A DNA stretch of 64,000 bases. Source: a bacterium BRH_c32 (GTDB lineage: Bacteria; Bacteroidota; Ignavibacteria; Ignavibacteriales; Melioribacteraceae). A program made the position numbers and the translations under genes. The DNA is taken from the NCBI GenBank assembly GCA_001516025.1, contig LOEU01000025.1:1-64000 (forward strand). The letters run 5' to 3'. The notes beneath the pieces were generated by a model. The model searched no databases. It was not told the DNA's origin and was given only the letters and a program-made list of their open reading frames with translations. Below, in pieces: positions 46,334 through 54,864 of the stretch (position 1 is its first letter; each line of letters starts with the position of its first letter).

Positions 46334-47080
46334 ATGAAGCAAAATATTATATATTGTTCTAAATGTGGAGCAGAGAATATTCCGGCAGATAATTTCTGCA
46401 GCAAGTGCGGATCGCCTCTGAAAAAGAACGAATCAAAACAGACAGGAAATCAAGCTACAACTTCTCCGGCAAAAAAACTTCCGGTTACTTCAATATTGTA
46501 TGCCGCGGGGGCTCTATTCGTTATTGGATTTATTTTACTTTATAGTGCAGGTGTTTTTGATTCATCTTCTGCTCCGGTTGTAAATAACACTCAAAACTTT
46601 GATGATCCTCACAAAGGGATGGGAGTAGATCTTAAGAGTATCGAGAGAATTAATTTATTGGAAGGTATTGTAAAAAATAATCCTACTGATAAGGGCGCAA
46701 TGGCCGAATTAGCTCATTTATTAAACGATTCCGGATTCAAAGAAAAAGCGATTGCAAAGTATAAACAATATTTAGAACTTGATCCTAAAAATGCCGATAT
46801 GGTTGTTGATATGGGTGTTTGCTTTTTTGAATTAGGAAGAGATGCAGAAACAGCTCAGAACATGGAAGAAACAAAAAAATATTACGATTTAGCGATTGGC
46901 AATTTTATGGATGCACTAAAAATTACACCTAAACATCAGATAGCACATTATAATCTTGGCATTGTAAAGATGTCTTCAGGAAAATTCGATGAAGCTAAGG
47001 AATGGTGGAAGAAAACAATTGAAATTAATCCAAATGCAGAAGTTGCTAAGAATGCAAAAGAATTATTAGAATCACATTAA
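46334..47080 (+). CDS. Zinc-ribbon, membrane and TPR protein
   Basis: A 248-residue protein. An N-terminal zinc ribbon (CxxC at 8-11 and 22-25, CSKCGAENIPADNFCSKCGSPL) is followed by a linker, one membrane helix (about 55-77) and about three tetratricopeptide repeats (about 105-248: AELAHLLNDSGFKEKAIAKYKQYLELDPKN, DALKITPKHQIAHYNLG, SSGKFDEAKEWWKKTIEINPN). It is probably a scaffold with the ribbon inside and the TPRs outside, or the reverse. The partner is unknown. A GTG at 46328 overlapping the HU stop is an alternative start. GAAGAG favours 46334. Confidence 0.85.
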   Translation: MKQNIIYCSKCGAENIPADNFCSKCGSPLKKNESKQTGNQATTSPAKKLPVTSILYAAGALFVIGFILLYSAGVFDSSSAPVVNNTQNFDDPHKGMGVDLKSIERINLLEGIVKNNPTDKGAMAELAHLLNDSGFKEKAIAKYKQYLELDPKNADMVVDMGVCFFELGRDAETAQNMEETKKYYDLAIGNFMDALKITPKHQIAHYNLGIVKMSSGKFDEAKEWWKKTIEINPNAEVAKNAKELLESH

Positions 47081-47093
47081 GGAGGGATGAAAT

Positions 47094-47189
47094 ATGCCTT
47101 GCGGTAGAAAAAGAAAACGCCATAAAATGGCAACGCACAAAAGAAAAAAAAGACTTCGTAAGAATCGTCATAAAAAGAAAATTAGATAG
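47094..47189 (+). CDS. 31-residue basic protein, COX24/mS38-like
   Basis: A 31-codon frame beginning MPCGRKRKRHKMATHKRKKR and ending KKKIR, made of Arg, Lys and His for about two-thirds of its length. It matches the HKxxTHKRKKRLRKxRHKKK pattern of small Bacteroidota proteins annotated AURKAIP1/COX24-domain, which are related to mitochondrial small-subunit protein mS38. Members are thought to bind the ribosome. TTAAGGAGGGATG before the ATG is one of the strongest ribosome-binding sites here, supporting it as a true gene. It follows the TPR gene by 13 nt. Confidence 0.9.
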   Translation: MPCGRKRKRHKMATHKRKKRLRKNRHKKKIR

Positions 47190-47206
47190 TCTTTAGTTTT
47201 TTTTAA

Positions 47207-47279
<73 letters not shown>

Positions 47280-47371
47280 CTATATCCTTTTCTATTCTTT
47301 TCTCTTTACTTTTCAATTACAATTTCCGATTTTACAAAGATACCTTTTAACTATATAGTGCATTCTTGTAA

Positions 47372-49522
47372 ATGGAAAATAATAATCATTTCTTGCTGAA
47401 TAAAACGCAACTCGTTTTCTGGATTGTGTTTATGAGTATTATTTTTTCTATTGCAGGTTTTCTATTCTATCGAAATGAAGAACAGAAAGTAAAGATTGAA
47501 AAACAGAATGAATTAAAAACAGTTTCCCTCCTCAAAATCAAACAGATATCCGATTGGTATAAAGATGAGTTACATGATGCAACTATAATTTCGAAAAGCG
47601 GTTTCTTTACAAATCAAATAGAAGAATGGCAGAAAACAAATGTTGGCTTTGAATCCTCTTTATTCAAAACATATCTAAATTCAAAAAAATTAGAACATGA
47701 TTATGATGAAATTATTTTATCATCTATTGATTCTAAGAATTTTACCAGTAGCAATATTAGAGACTCTCTTCCTTCAATTATGAAAGAAAAGATTAGAGAA
47801 TCATTAAAAAACGGAACTGAAGTTTGCTCTGATATTTATAAAATCAATGATTCTCTTAAAATTGATTTTATTTCACCGATTAGAAGCAGCTTGACGAAAA
47901 AAATAATTGCGGTATTTATTTTTCGATTTGATCCTAATAAGCATCTATTCCCAATTATTACAAGCTGGCCTTCATCCAGCTCCACATCAGAAATTTATAT
48001 GGCTCGTCGTGAAAAAGATTCTGTTGTAGTTCTCAACCAGCTTAGATTTAGTAATAAAAAACCGCTTGAATATAAATATTCCCTTAATGATAAAAAGTCA
48101 GCTATTGTAAGAGGTGTAAAAGGAGAAGTTGGTCTTACTGATGCAATCGATTATGCCGGAAATGAAGTCTTTGCTTACGTAGGTAAAGTTCCAATCACTA
48201 ATTGGTATTTGATTTCGAAAATTAATAAAGATGAGTTATTTGAGAATTTTTATTTCGAAGTTGTAGTAATAATTAGTTTCACAATCGGGTTAATTTTAAT
48301 ATTTGGATTAGGAATCTCATTCATTTACTACAATAGACAAAGGAATGTTTATAGAGAGCTATACAAAAAACAAAATGAATTGATGCAAGCTGAAGCTATT
48401 GCAATGAATAAACTATTGGACAGTGAAGCCAAATTGAGAAGAGCCGAATTTGTTTCGAGATCCGGTAATTGGGAATTGGATCTTTCTAAAATGGAAATTC
48501 ATGCCTCTGAAGGTGCACAGGAGCTATATGGATTGAGGGGAAGCTCTTATAATTTATCTTTGGTGCAAAAAGTTCCTTTGCCTGAATATAACGAAATGAT
48601 GTCTAAAGCATTAGCTGAACTTATTACCAAAAATATCCCTTATAATATCGAATTTAAAATCAAGCAGCAAAGTACAGGTGAGATACTTTTCCTCAATTCC
48701 ATTGCCTCTTATGATAAAGAAAAAAATAGAGTATTTGGAGTAATTAGAGATATAACCGAAAAGAAAAAGATGATCGAGGAATTAATTGCCGCTAAAGAAA
48801 AAGCTGAAGAGATGGTAAAAATAAAATCGTTTTTCTTTGCTAATATGAGCCATGAACTTAGAACTCCTTTTATGGGGCTCATGGGTTATGCTCAATTACT
48901 TTTAGAATTAGTCAATTCAGACGAAGAACGAGAAATGGTTGAAGGAATTATTAGAACATCAAATCGTCTTACAAACACATTAACTTTGATTTTGGATTTT
49001 ACAAAATTGGAATTTGATAAAACAGAAATATTCCTTGAAGATATTAATCCTGAAAATTTGATCAACGAAGTTTATAATCAGTATCTTGCCGCCGCCGAAA
49101 AGAAAGGTCTTTCATTTAGAAAAGAGATTCATTTCGAACCATTCTTTATGACCACTGATGGTAAACTACTTTCAGAAATTTTAATTAATCTCGTTAATAA
49201 CGCAATAAAATATACAGATGAGGGATGGATTAAAATTGAAGGAATAAAAAAAACAAATGATTCAGGCGAAGAATTTTTAGAAATTCTAGTTTCCGATTCC
49301 GGAATCGGAATTTCAAGAGAAAAACAATCACTAATTTGGGATGAATTCAGACAAGCTAGCGAGGGAACAAATAGAGCTTATCAAGGAACCGGTCTCGGTC
49401 TTTCGATAACAAAACGGTATACCGAGCTGATTGGTGGAAAAATTGAATTGATAAGCAAATTAGGCGAAGGATCCACTTTTAAAGTAGAAATACCAATAAA
49501 AAAACCACACAACAAATCATAA
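47372..49522 (+). CDS. PAS-domain sensor histidine kinase
   Basis: A 716-residue membrane kinase. The first helix (about 12-30) and second (about 295-318) flank a periplasmic sensing region of the Cache-like size. A PAS domain follows (about 362-470: RSGNWELDLSKMEIH, FGVIRDITEKKK), then HisKA (FFANMSHELRTPFMGLMGYAQ) and HATPase (NLVNNAIKYTDEGW, VSDSGIGI, GTGLGLSITKRYTELIGG). There is no receiver domain and no adjacent response-regulator gene, so the target is unknown. It is probably monocistronic and lies just upstream of the dcw promoter. Confidence 0.93.
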   Translation: MENNNHFLLNKTQLVFWIVFMSIIFSIAGFLFYRNEEQKVKIEKQNELKTVSLLKIKQISDWYKDELHDATIISKSGFFTNQIEEWQKTNVGFESSLFKTYLNSKKLEHDYDEIILSSIDSKNFTSSNIRDSLPSIMKEKIRESLKNGTEVCSDIYKINDSLKIDFISPIRSSLTKKIIAVFIFRFDPNKHLFPIITSWPSSSSTSEIYMARREKDSVVVLNQLRFSNKKPLEYKYSLNDKKSAIVRGVKGEVGLTDAIDYAGNEVFAYVGKVPITNWYLISKINKDELFENFYFEVVVIISFTIGLILIFGLGISFIYYNRQRNVYRELYKKQNELMQAEAIAMNKLLDSEAKLRRAEFVSRSGNWELDLSKMEIHASEGAQELYGLRGSSYNLSLVQKVPLPEYNEMMSKALAELITKNIPYNIEFKIKQQSTGEILFLNSIASYDKEKNRVFGVIRDITEKKKMIEELIAAKEKAEEMVKIKSFFFANMSHELRTPFMGLMGYAQLLLELVNSDEEREMVEGIIRTSNRLTNTLTLILDFTKLEFDKTEIFLEDINPENLINEVYNQYLAAAEKKGLSFRKEIHFEPFFMTTDGKLLSEILINLVNNAIKYTDEGWIKIEGIKKTNDSGEEFLEILVSDSGIGISREKQSLIWDEFRQASEGTNRAYQGTGLGLSITKRYTELIGGKIELISKLGEGSTFKVEIPIKKPHNKS

Positions 49523-49599
49523 TCTTGCCGCAAATCACATAACCTATTTTCAATAAACAACTTAGCAATAATATTTTTGAATATTATGAAAGAAATATC

Positions 49600-49628
49600 T
49601 TGACTTTTCCATCAAAATTCAGTTATTT
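49600..49628 (+). promoter_or_regulatory. Promoter-like sequence for the dcw operon
   Basis: TTGACT (49600-49605) and TTATTT (49623-49628) are 17 nt apart, a good fit for a housekeeping-type -35/-10 pair. The predicted start of transcription would be near 49635, at the edge of the MraZ-like repeats. No experimental evidence is available. Confidence 0.5.
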
Positions 49629-49635
49629 TGAAGGC

Positions 49636-49675
49636 AAGTGGGGAAAAGTGTTGAATAATGTCAAAAGGTGGTAAA
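49636..49675 (+). promoter_or_regulatory. Putative MraZ operator (10-bp-periodic repeats)
   Basis: Four successive 10-nt units follow each other: AAGTGGGGAA, AAGTGTTGAA, TAATGTCAAA and AGGTGGTAAA. Each has a TG at the same position. MraZ of other bacteria binds TGGGN direct repeats spaced by 5 nt, a 10-bp period, upstream of its own gene. These units lie between the promoter-like sequence and the mraZ start, and the last also supplies the AAGGTGG ribosome-binding site. Confidence 0.6.
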
Positions 49676-49677
49676 AT

Positions 49678-50127
49678 TTGTTCGTAGGTAAACATATATA
49701 TGCAGTCGATGCTAAAGGGAGAGTCGCTTTACCTGTAAAGATAAAGAAGTATATAAATCCCGAAGCTGATAATACCATTTTTATGACAAGGGGCTTAGTA
49801 GAATGCATTGAAATCTATCCTCAAGATTATTGGAAGACAGAGATTATGTCTCGAATTGATCAATTAGACGATTTTGTTCCTGAAGAGGCGTCATTCAAAA
49901 GATTATTTTTAGAAAATGTTTCGGAAGACAATTTAGATGCGCAGTCAAGAATTTTGATCCCCAAGAACTTATTAGAATATGCAGGAATAGAGAAAGAGGT
50001 TTTAATTTTAGGGCAGGATAAAAAAATTGAGTTATGGAATCCCGAGAAATATGAGAAATATAAGGAAGAATTTAATAGCTCATATATCGATTCTGCTAAA
50101 CAGGTGATGCAGAAAAAAGCGAAATGA
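49678..50127 (+). CDS. mraZ: Transcriptional regulator MraZ
   Basis: A 149-residue DNA-binding protein with two SpoVT/AbrB-like MraZ domains. The first begins FVGKHIYAVDAKGRVALPVKIKKYI and the second contains SEDNLDAQSRILIPKNLLEYAGI. It represses its own operon in other bacteria. The start is TTG at 49678, needed to give the conserved MFxG beginning, with AAGGTGG 7 nt upstream. First gene of the dcw cluster; its stop overlaps rsmH by 4 nt (ATGA). Confidence 0.95.
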   Translation: MFVGKHIYAVDAKGRVALPVKIKKYINPEADNTIFMTRGLVECIEIYPQDYWKTEIMSRIDQLDDFVPEEASFKRLFLENVSEDNLDAQSRILIPKNLLEYAGIEKEVLILGQDKKIELWNPEKYEKYKEEFNSSYIDSAKQVMQKKAK

Positions 50128-51053
50128 TAAAACATGTTCCGGTACTTTTAGAAGAGACCATCAAATTACTCTTAGAAAAAAAAGATGGGAATTACTTCGA
50201 TGGGACTGTAGGATTCGGAGGGCATTCCGGAGAAATATTAAAAAATATTAGCGAAAATTCAAAATTAGTCGGGACTGATAAAGATAAAGACGCATTTGAT
50301 TTTTGTATAGAACGATTTAGAGACGATAAAAGATTTACGATTTATAACACTTCCTTTGTTAATATAGACAAAATAGCAAAAATTGAGTTCCTTGACAGAT
50401 TTGACGGCATCTTAGCAGATCTTGGGGTATCGTCTTTTCAATATGATAATCCGGAAAGCGGGTTTACATATCGTGAAGATGCACCTCTCGATCTACGGAT
50501 GGATAAATCCACTAAAATCAATGCATCTCATCTAATTAATACTCTTGACGAAAATGAATTAGCAGATATTTTTTTTAGATATGGCGAGGAAAGAGATTCA
50601 AGAAGAATAGCAAGAAGAATTGTTTCTGCGAGAAATTCAAATAAAATTACAACAACATTAGAGCTAAAAGAAGTAATTGAGAAATCAGTTGGAGCAAAAA
50701 ATTTAAATAAAACTTTATCAAGAATTTTCCAGGCATTAAGAATAGAAGTTAATAACGAACTTGGTGAACTGGAAATGTTTTTGGAAAATGCAATAGAACT
50801 ACTTGCTCCCGGTGGGAGAATAGCAATAATCTCTTTCCATTCTTTAGAAGATAGAATAGTAAAAGAAAAATTCAAATATGAAAGTATCTCCTGTATCTGT
50901 CCCCCTGAATATCCGGTATGTGTTTGTAAGAAAAAGAAAAGATTAAAAATAATTACTTCTAGACCTATTATTGCATCTGATGAAGAGTTGAATACTAATC
51001 CGCGTTCGAGAAGTGCAAAATTAAGAATCGCCGAAAGAATAGAAGATGAATAG
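50124..51053 (+). CDS. rsmH: 16S rRNA (cytosine(1402)-N4)-methyltransferase
   Basis: A 309-residue SAM-dependent methyltransferase that modifies C1402 in the ribosomal P site. The SAM-binding GTVGFGGHSGEIL is near the N-terminus, followed by ILADLGVSSFQYDNPESGFTYREDAPLDLRMD. The C-terminus carries the family's cysteine-rich CICPPEYPVCVCKKKKRL. The length is normal. Its stop overlaps ftsL by 8 nt (ATGAATAG). Confidence 0.96.
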   Translation: MIKHVPVLLEETIKLLLEKKDGNYFDGTVGFGGHSGEILKNISENSKLVGTDKDKDAFDFCIERFRDDKRFTIYNTSFVNIDKIAKIEFLDRFDGILADLGVSSFQYDNPESGFTYREDAPLDLRMDKSTKINASHLINTLDENELADIFFRYGEERDSRRIARRIVSARNSNKITTTLELKEVIEKSVGAKNLNKTLSRIFQALRIEVNNELGELEMFLENAIELLAPGGRIAIISFHSLEDRIVKEKFKYESISCICPPEYPVCVCKKKKRLKIITSRPIIASDEELNTNPRSRSAKLRIAERIEDE

Positions 51054-51366
51054 AACAAATATATTTTATACAATAGTTGCAGTATTCTTCGTGGCTATTT
51101 TTGTTTTTATTTATGTGGTGTTAGTTACTGAAAATAAAAATAATAGCAGAGATTATGTTAAATCGATTGAGATGTTTAATAGAAAAAAAAACACGATAGA
51201 AATGAAAAAAGTAGAAATCCAAACCTTAGAATCAGAAGATAGAATAACTTCCTTTGCCGCAGATAGTCTTAATCTTATTAGAAGTTCAGATGTTTTTGAA
51301 AAAATTACAATCAGCAAAACACAATTAAAACAAATTGAATTGGTACTAAAAGAAAAATATGAATAA
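51046..51366 (+). CDS. ftsL: Cell-division protein FtsL-like
   Basis: A 106-residue bitopic protein with one membrane helix (about 8-28) followed by a charged stretch (about 40-106) with coiled-coil character (MFNRKKNTIEMKKVEIQTLE). Size, topology and the rsmH-ftsI position identify it as FtsL, although FtsL sequences diverge widely. It would form a complex with FtsQ/FtsB and FtsW/FtsI. It overlaps ftsI by 8 nt (ATGAATAA). Confidence 0.85.
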   Translation: MNRTNIFYTIVAVFFVAIFVFIYVVLVTENKNNSRDYVKSIEMFNRKKNTIEMKKVEIQTLESEDRITSFAADSLNLIRSSDVFEKITISKTQLKQIELVLKEKYE

Positions 51367-53392
51367 TACTCGGGCCATATTTGTAATAGGTACATTCCTA
51401 TTGGCATTTATTATAATAAGTGCGAGGTTGTATCATATCCAAATTAATAAGCACGAATACTACTCTATCTTAGCAGAGAATCAGCAGAACTACGTAAGAA
51501 AGATAAAAGCCGAAAGAGGAGTGATTAAAGATAGAGAAGGTACTATCCTTAGTTACACAAGAGATAATGCCACATTTTTTGTTGATAAAAGAATGATGAA
51601 AAAAAATCTACCTGATTCGATTGCATCAGCTTTCTCAAAAATCATGAAAAAAAGTAAATCATATTACTTGAATTTAATCAAATCCGGTTCCAAGATCGTT
51701 TATTTAGAGAAAAAAATTCCGGCTGATAAATCGGCATTATTAAAAGAATTATCAATTGACGGATTAGGATATACAGAGGATTATTCAAGAGTGTATCCTT
51801 ATGGAAGTTTAGCCTCTCATATACTTGGCTATGTGGATAAAGATATGAAAGGAACAAATGGGATAGAAAAAATATGTAACAAGCAATTAACCGGAATCGA
51901 TGGAGTTTATTTTATCGAGAAAGATGTAAAGGGTGGAATAATCTCATTTGATAACAATCAAACAAAAGCTTCGATTCCGGGTAATTCAGTTGTTCTAACT
52001 ATTAATAAAACATATCAAAAAATCCTCGAAGAGGAATTAGCAAAAGGAATTACAGAGTTTGCTGCAAAATCTGCAACCGCAATAATAATGAATCCAAATA
52101 CAGGCGAAATATTGTCTCTCTGTAATTTTCCCGATTACGACCCGGCTAACTACAATTTATTTGAAGCCGATAACAGAAGAAATAGAGCATTAACCGATAC
52201 TTACGAACCGGGTTCTACTTTCAAAGCAATTACAATGTCGATGATGTTTGAAAAAAATGTTGTAAATGAGAATGAAGTGATCGATACAGAAAATGGCGAA
52301 TATCTATTTAAGAAGGTAAGAATCAGAGATTCACATAAGTATAGTTCACTTTCTGTTAGAGAAGTACTTGAGCAATCAAGCAATGTGGGCATGGCAAAAC
52401 TTTCGCAAAGATTAGATGATGAAGAATTTTATAAATATCTAAGAGACTTTGGTTTTAGCATTCCGACTGCAATTGATTTACCGAGTGAAGCCCCCGGTTA
52501 CTTAAAGCTACCTTCTAAGTTTTCTGCAATCAGTAAGGCCTTTTTATCTTATGGATATGAAATTTCGGTAACCCCGATACAATTGATAAATGCATATAGT
52601 GCATTAATCAATGGTGGAAATCTTTATAAGCCTTTTGTAGTCAAAGGGATTACAAATAGCAATGGAATTGAAATTGAGAAGAATGAGCCGCAAAAAATCA
52701 GAAGAGTAGTTTCAGAATCCACATCTAAAAAAATGCGAGATTTAATGGTTGGTGTAGTTGAACATGGCACAGGAAAAGCCGCCATTTTAGAAAATGTACT
52801 AGTAGGTGGGAAAACTGGAACATCTCAATTATTGGTAAATAATTCTTATTCATCAAATGCTCATAACTCTTCTTTTGTTGGATATTTTCCGGCAGATAAT
52901 CCTAAAATTATAATGTTAATAGTTTATCATTCTCCTGTATATGGAAAATATGGCGGTTTAGTGGCGGCACCGGTTTTTGCAAGGGTAGCTAATAGAATTA
53001 TCCAAGCAGATATTTCTATTCTTGATGGTTCTAAAAAGATTGAAAGAAAAGAAGATTTATTCGAGAATATGATTACAGTCAAAAGTGTTGAAATACCGGG
53101 CAAGAAAAAAGAATTGAAAAAATTCCTTAATCCGGGTAAAATTTCCATCGATAGACCATCACCGAAACCTTCATCAGATATAATTGATAATTCCTTAATG
53201 CCGGATTTATCAAATAAATCGCTTCGAGATGGAGTTGCAATGCTTAATTCATTGGGGATGAAGTATAGAAGTGAAGGGAGCGGCAGAATCGTTTGGCAGA
53301 GCATTCTTCCCGGCTCAGTAATTGATAAAACTCAAGTTTGTGTAATAATTTGTGGCTCTGAAAATAAAAAAATACCGGTGAATATAAATTGA
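51359..53392 (+). CDS. ftsI: Septal peptidoglycan transpeptidase (PBP3/FtsI) with PASTA domain
   Basis: A 677-residue class-B penicillin-binding protein. One membrane helix (about 5-22) is followed by the dimerisation/pedestal region and the transpeptidase domain. Its catalytic motifs are Ser286-x-x-Lys289 (EPGSTFKAI), Ser340-Ser-Asn342 and Lys485-Thr-Gly487 (GGKTGTSQ). A PASTA domain closes the chain (about 610-677, MPDLSNKSLRDGVAMLNSLG). PASTA on FtsI is seen in Bacteroidota as well as in Gram-positives. It joins murE by a TTGA overlap. Confidence 0.95.
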   Translation: MNNTRAIFVIGTFLLAFIIISARLYHIQINKHEYYSILAENQQNYVRKIKAERGVIKDREGTILSYTRDNATFFVDKRMMKKNLPDSIASAFSKIMKKSKSYYLNLIKSGSKIVYLEKKIPADKSALLKELSIDGLGYTEDYSRVYPYGSLASHILGYVDKDMKGTNGIEKICNKQLTGIDGVYFIEKDVKGGIISFDNNQTKASIPGNSVVLTINKTYQKILEEELAKGITEFAAKSATAIIMNPNTGEILSLCNFPDYDPANYNLFEADNRRNRALTDTYEPGSTFKAITMSMMFEKNVVNENEVIDTENGEYLFKKVRIRDSHKYSSLSVREVLEQSSNVGMAKLSQRLDDEEFYKYLRDFGFSIPTAIDLPSEAPGYLKLPSKFSAISKAFLSYGYEISVTPIQLINAYSALINGGNLYKPFVVKGITNSNGIEIEKNEPQKIRRVVSESTSKKMRDLMVGVVEHGTGKAAILENVLVGGKTGTSQLLVNNSYSSNAHNSSFVGYFPADNPKIIMLIVYHSPVYGKYGGLVAAPVFARVANRIIQADISILDGSKKIERKEDLFENMITVKSVEIPGKKKELKKFLNPGKISIDRPSPKPSSDIIDNSLMPDLSNKSLRDGVAMLNSLGMKYRSEGSGRIVWQSILPGSVIDKTQVCVIICGSENKKIPVNIN

Positions 53393-54864
53393 AAAAACTA
53401 ACAGAGTTAATTGTTCAATTAGATACCACTGCCATTATTGGAGATTATGAGAAAGCAGTAGTCGAAGATGTTACTGTCGATTCACGCGAAGTAAAAAGAA
53501 ATTCTCTTTTTGTAGCAATTGTCGGTGAAAAACAGAATGGTCATAAATATATTAAAGATGTAATTGCAAAAGGTGCTTCGGCTGTTATTGTATCAGATAA
53601 AGATTATGTAAATGATGAATCTTTCTTAAAAAGCGCATGCGTAAAAATTGTTGTTAATAATTCCCGATTGGCACTCGCAAAAGTATCCACTAATTTTTAT
53701 AATAATCCTACTGGCAAATTAACCTTAATAGGTATTACCGGTACTAAAGGAAAAACAACCACAGCATTTTATATCAAGAATATTTTAGAAAATGCAGGAT
53801 TTAAAACAGGTCTTATAGGTACAATTGCAAATTATATCGGCGATCAAGTTATTGATACTAAACTAACTACTCCTTTATCAAATACACTGAATAAGTTATT
53901 TGGAAAAATGATAATGAGCGGCTGTTCACATTGCGTAATGGAAGTATCCTCTCATTCCCTAGATTTTAACCGAGTTGATTATCTCGCATTCGATGCAGCA
54001 GTTTTTTGTAATATCACCTCCGACCACATGGATTATCATAAAACATTTGAGAATTATTTTAATGCGAAAAAGAAATTATTCGATATGCTTCCAAAAGATG
54101 GACTGGCAATTACTAATATTGATGATAAGAGTGGATTGGAAATTATTAAAGATACTAAAGCGAAAATAAGTACCTATGGAAAGAATGAGTCTGATTACAA
54201 AATAGAAAATATTAATTATTCATTTCTTGGAACAGATTTTAACATTATTCATAAAAATGTGAGATACGATTTACATACAGGATTAGTAGGTCATTTCAAT
54301 GCATATAATGCGACATCAGCATTTGCATTATTCGCTGAAATGGGGATGGATAAGGAATTAATAAGAGATGGAATAAAAAAAACACCACAAGTTCCGGGTC
54401 GATTTGAAGTTGTAAGAGGAAAAACAAAAACTGCAATTATAGATTATTCACACACTGCAGATAGTTTGCAGCAAGCTTTGGATGCAGTTAAAAAGATTGC
54501 AGATAGTGAACACTCGATAATAACAGTCTTTGGTTGCGGCGGCGATAGAGATAAAACAAAAAGACCAATAATGGGAGAAATAGCTACTGAATCAAGCGAT
54601 TACGTTTATGTTACATCTGATAATCCTCGTACAGAAGATCCCAATAAAATAATTGAAGAAATAAAAATCGGAATTAAAAAAAATAATTTTGAATTATGCG
54701 TAAATAGAGAAAAAGCGATTAAAAGAGCAATAGAAAATTCTCCACAAGGTGCGATAATTTTGATTGCAGGGAAGGGGCATGAAACTTATAATGAAGTTAA
54801 TGGAGTTAGGACGCATTTCTCTGATAAAGAAAAAGCAGAAGAATATTTAATGAGGCTAAAATGA
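53389..54864 (+). CDS. murE: UDP-MurNAc-tripeptide ligase, meso-DAP adding
   Basis: Adds meso-diaminopimelate to UDP-MurNAc-L-Ala-D-Glu. The 491-residue chain has the ATP loop ITGTKGKTTTAF and the diagnostic DNPR motif at Asp411-Arg414 (TSDNPRTEDP), which selects meso-DAP over lysine, so the cell wall is probably A1-gamma type. Start TTG at 53389 overlaps the ftsI stop by 4 nt. A nearby ATG is not available. Confidence 0.96.
   Translation: MKKLTELIVQLDTTAIIGDYEKAVVEDVTVDSREVKRNSLFVAIVGEKQNGHKYIKDVIAKGASAVIVSDKDYVNDESFLKSACVKIVVNNSRLALAKVSTNFYNNPTGKLTLIGITGTKGKTTTAFYIKNILENAGFKTGLIGTIANYIGDQVIDTKLTTPLSNTLNKLFGKMIMSGCSHCVMEVSSHSLDFNRVDYLAFDAAVFCNITSDHMDYHKTFENYFNAKKKLFDMLPKDGLAITNIDDKSGLEIIKDTKAKISTYGKNESDYKIENINYSFLGTDFNIIHKNVRYDLHTGLVGHFNAYNATSAFALFAEMGMDKELIRDGIKKTPQVPGRFEVVRGKTKTAIIDYSHTADSLQQALDAVKKIADSEHSIITVFGCGGDRDKTKRPIMGEIATESSDYVYVTSDNPRTEDPNKIIEEIKIGIKKNNFELCVNREKAIKRAIENSPQGAIILIAGKGHETYNEVNGVRTHFSDKEKAEEYLMRLK

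Noticed and set aside
50528-51073. A 181-codon frame opposite rsmH
   Set aside because: It is fully antisense to rsmH, has a composition typical of a shadow frame, and shows no family motif.
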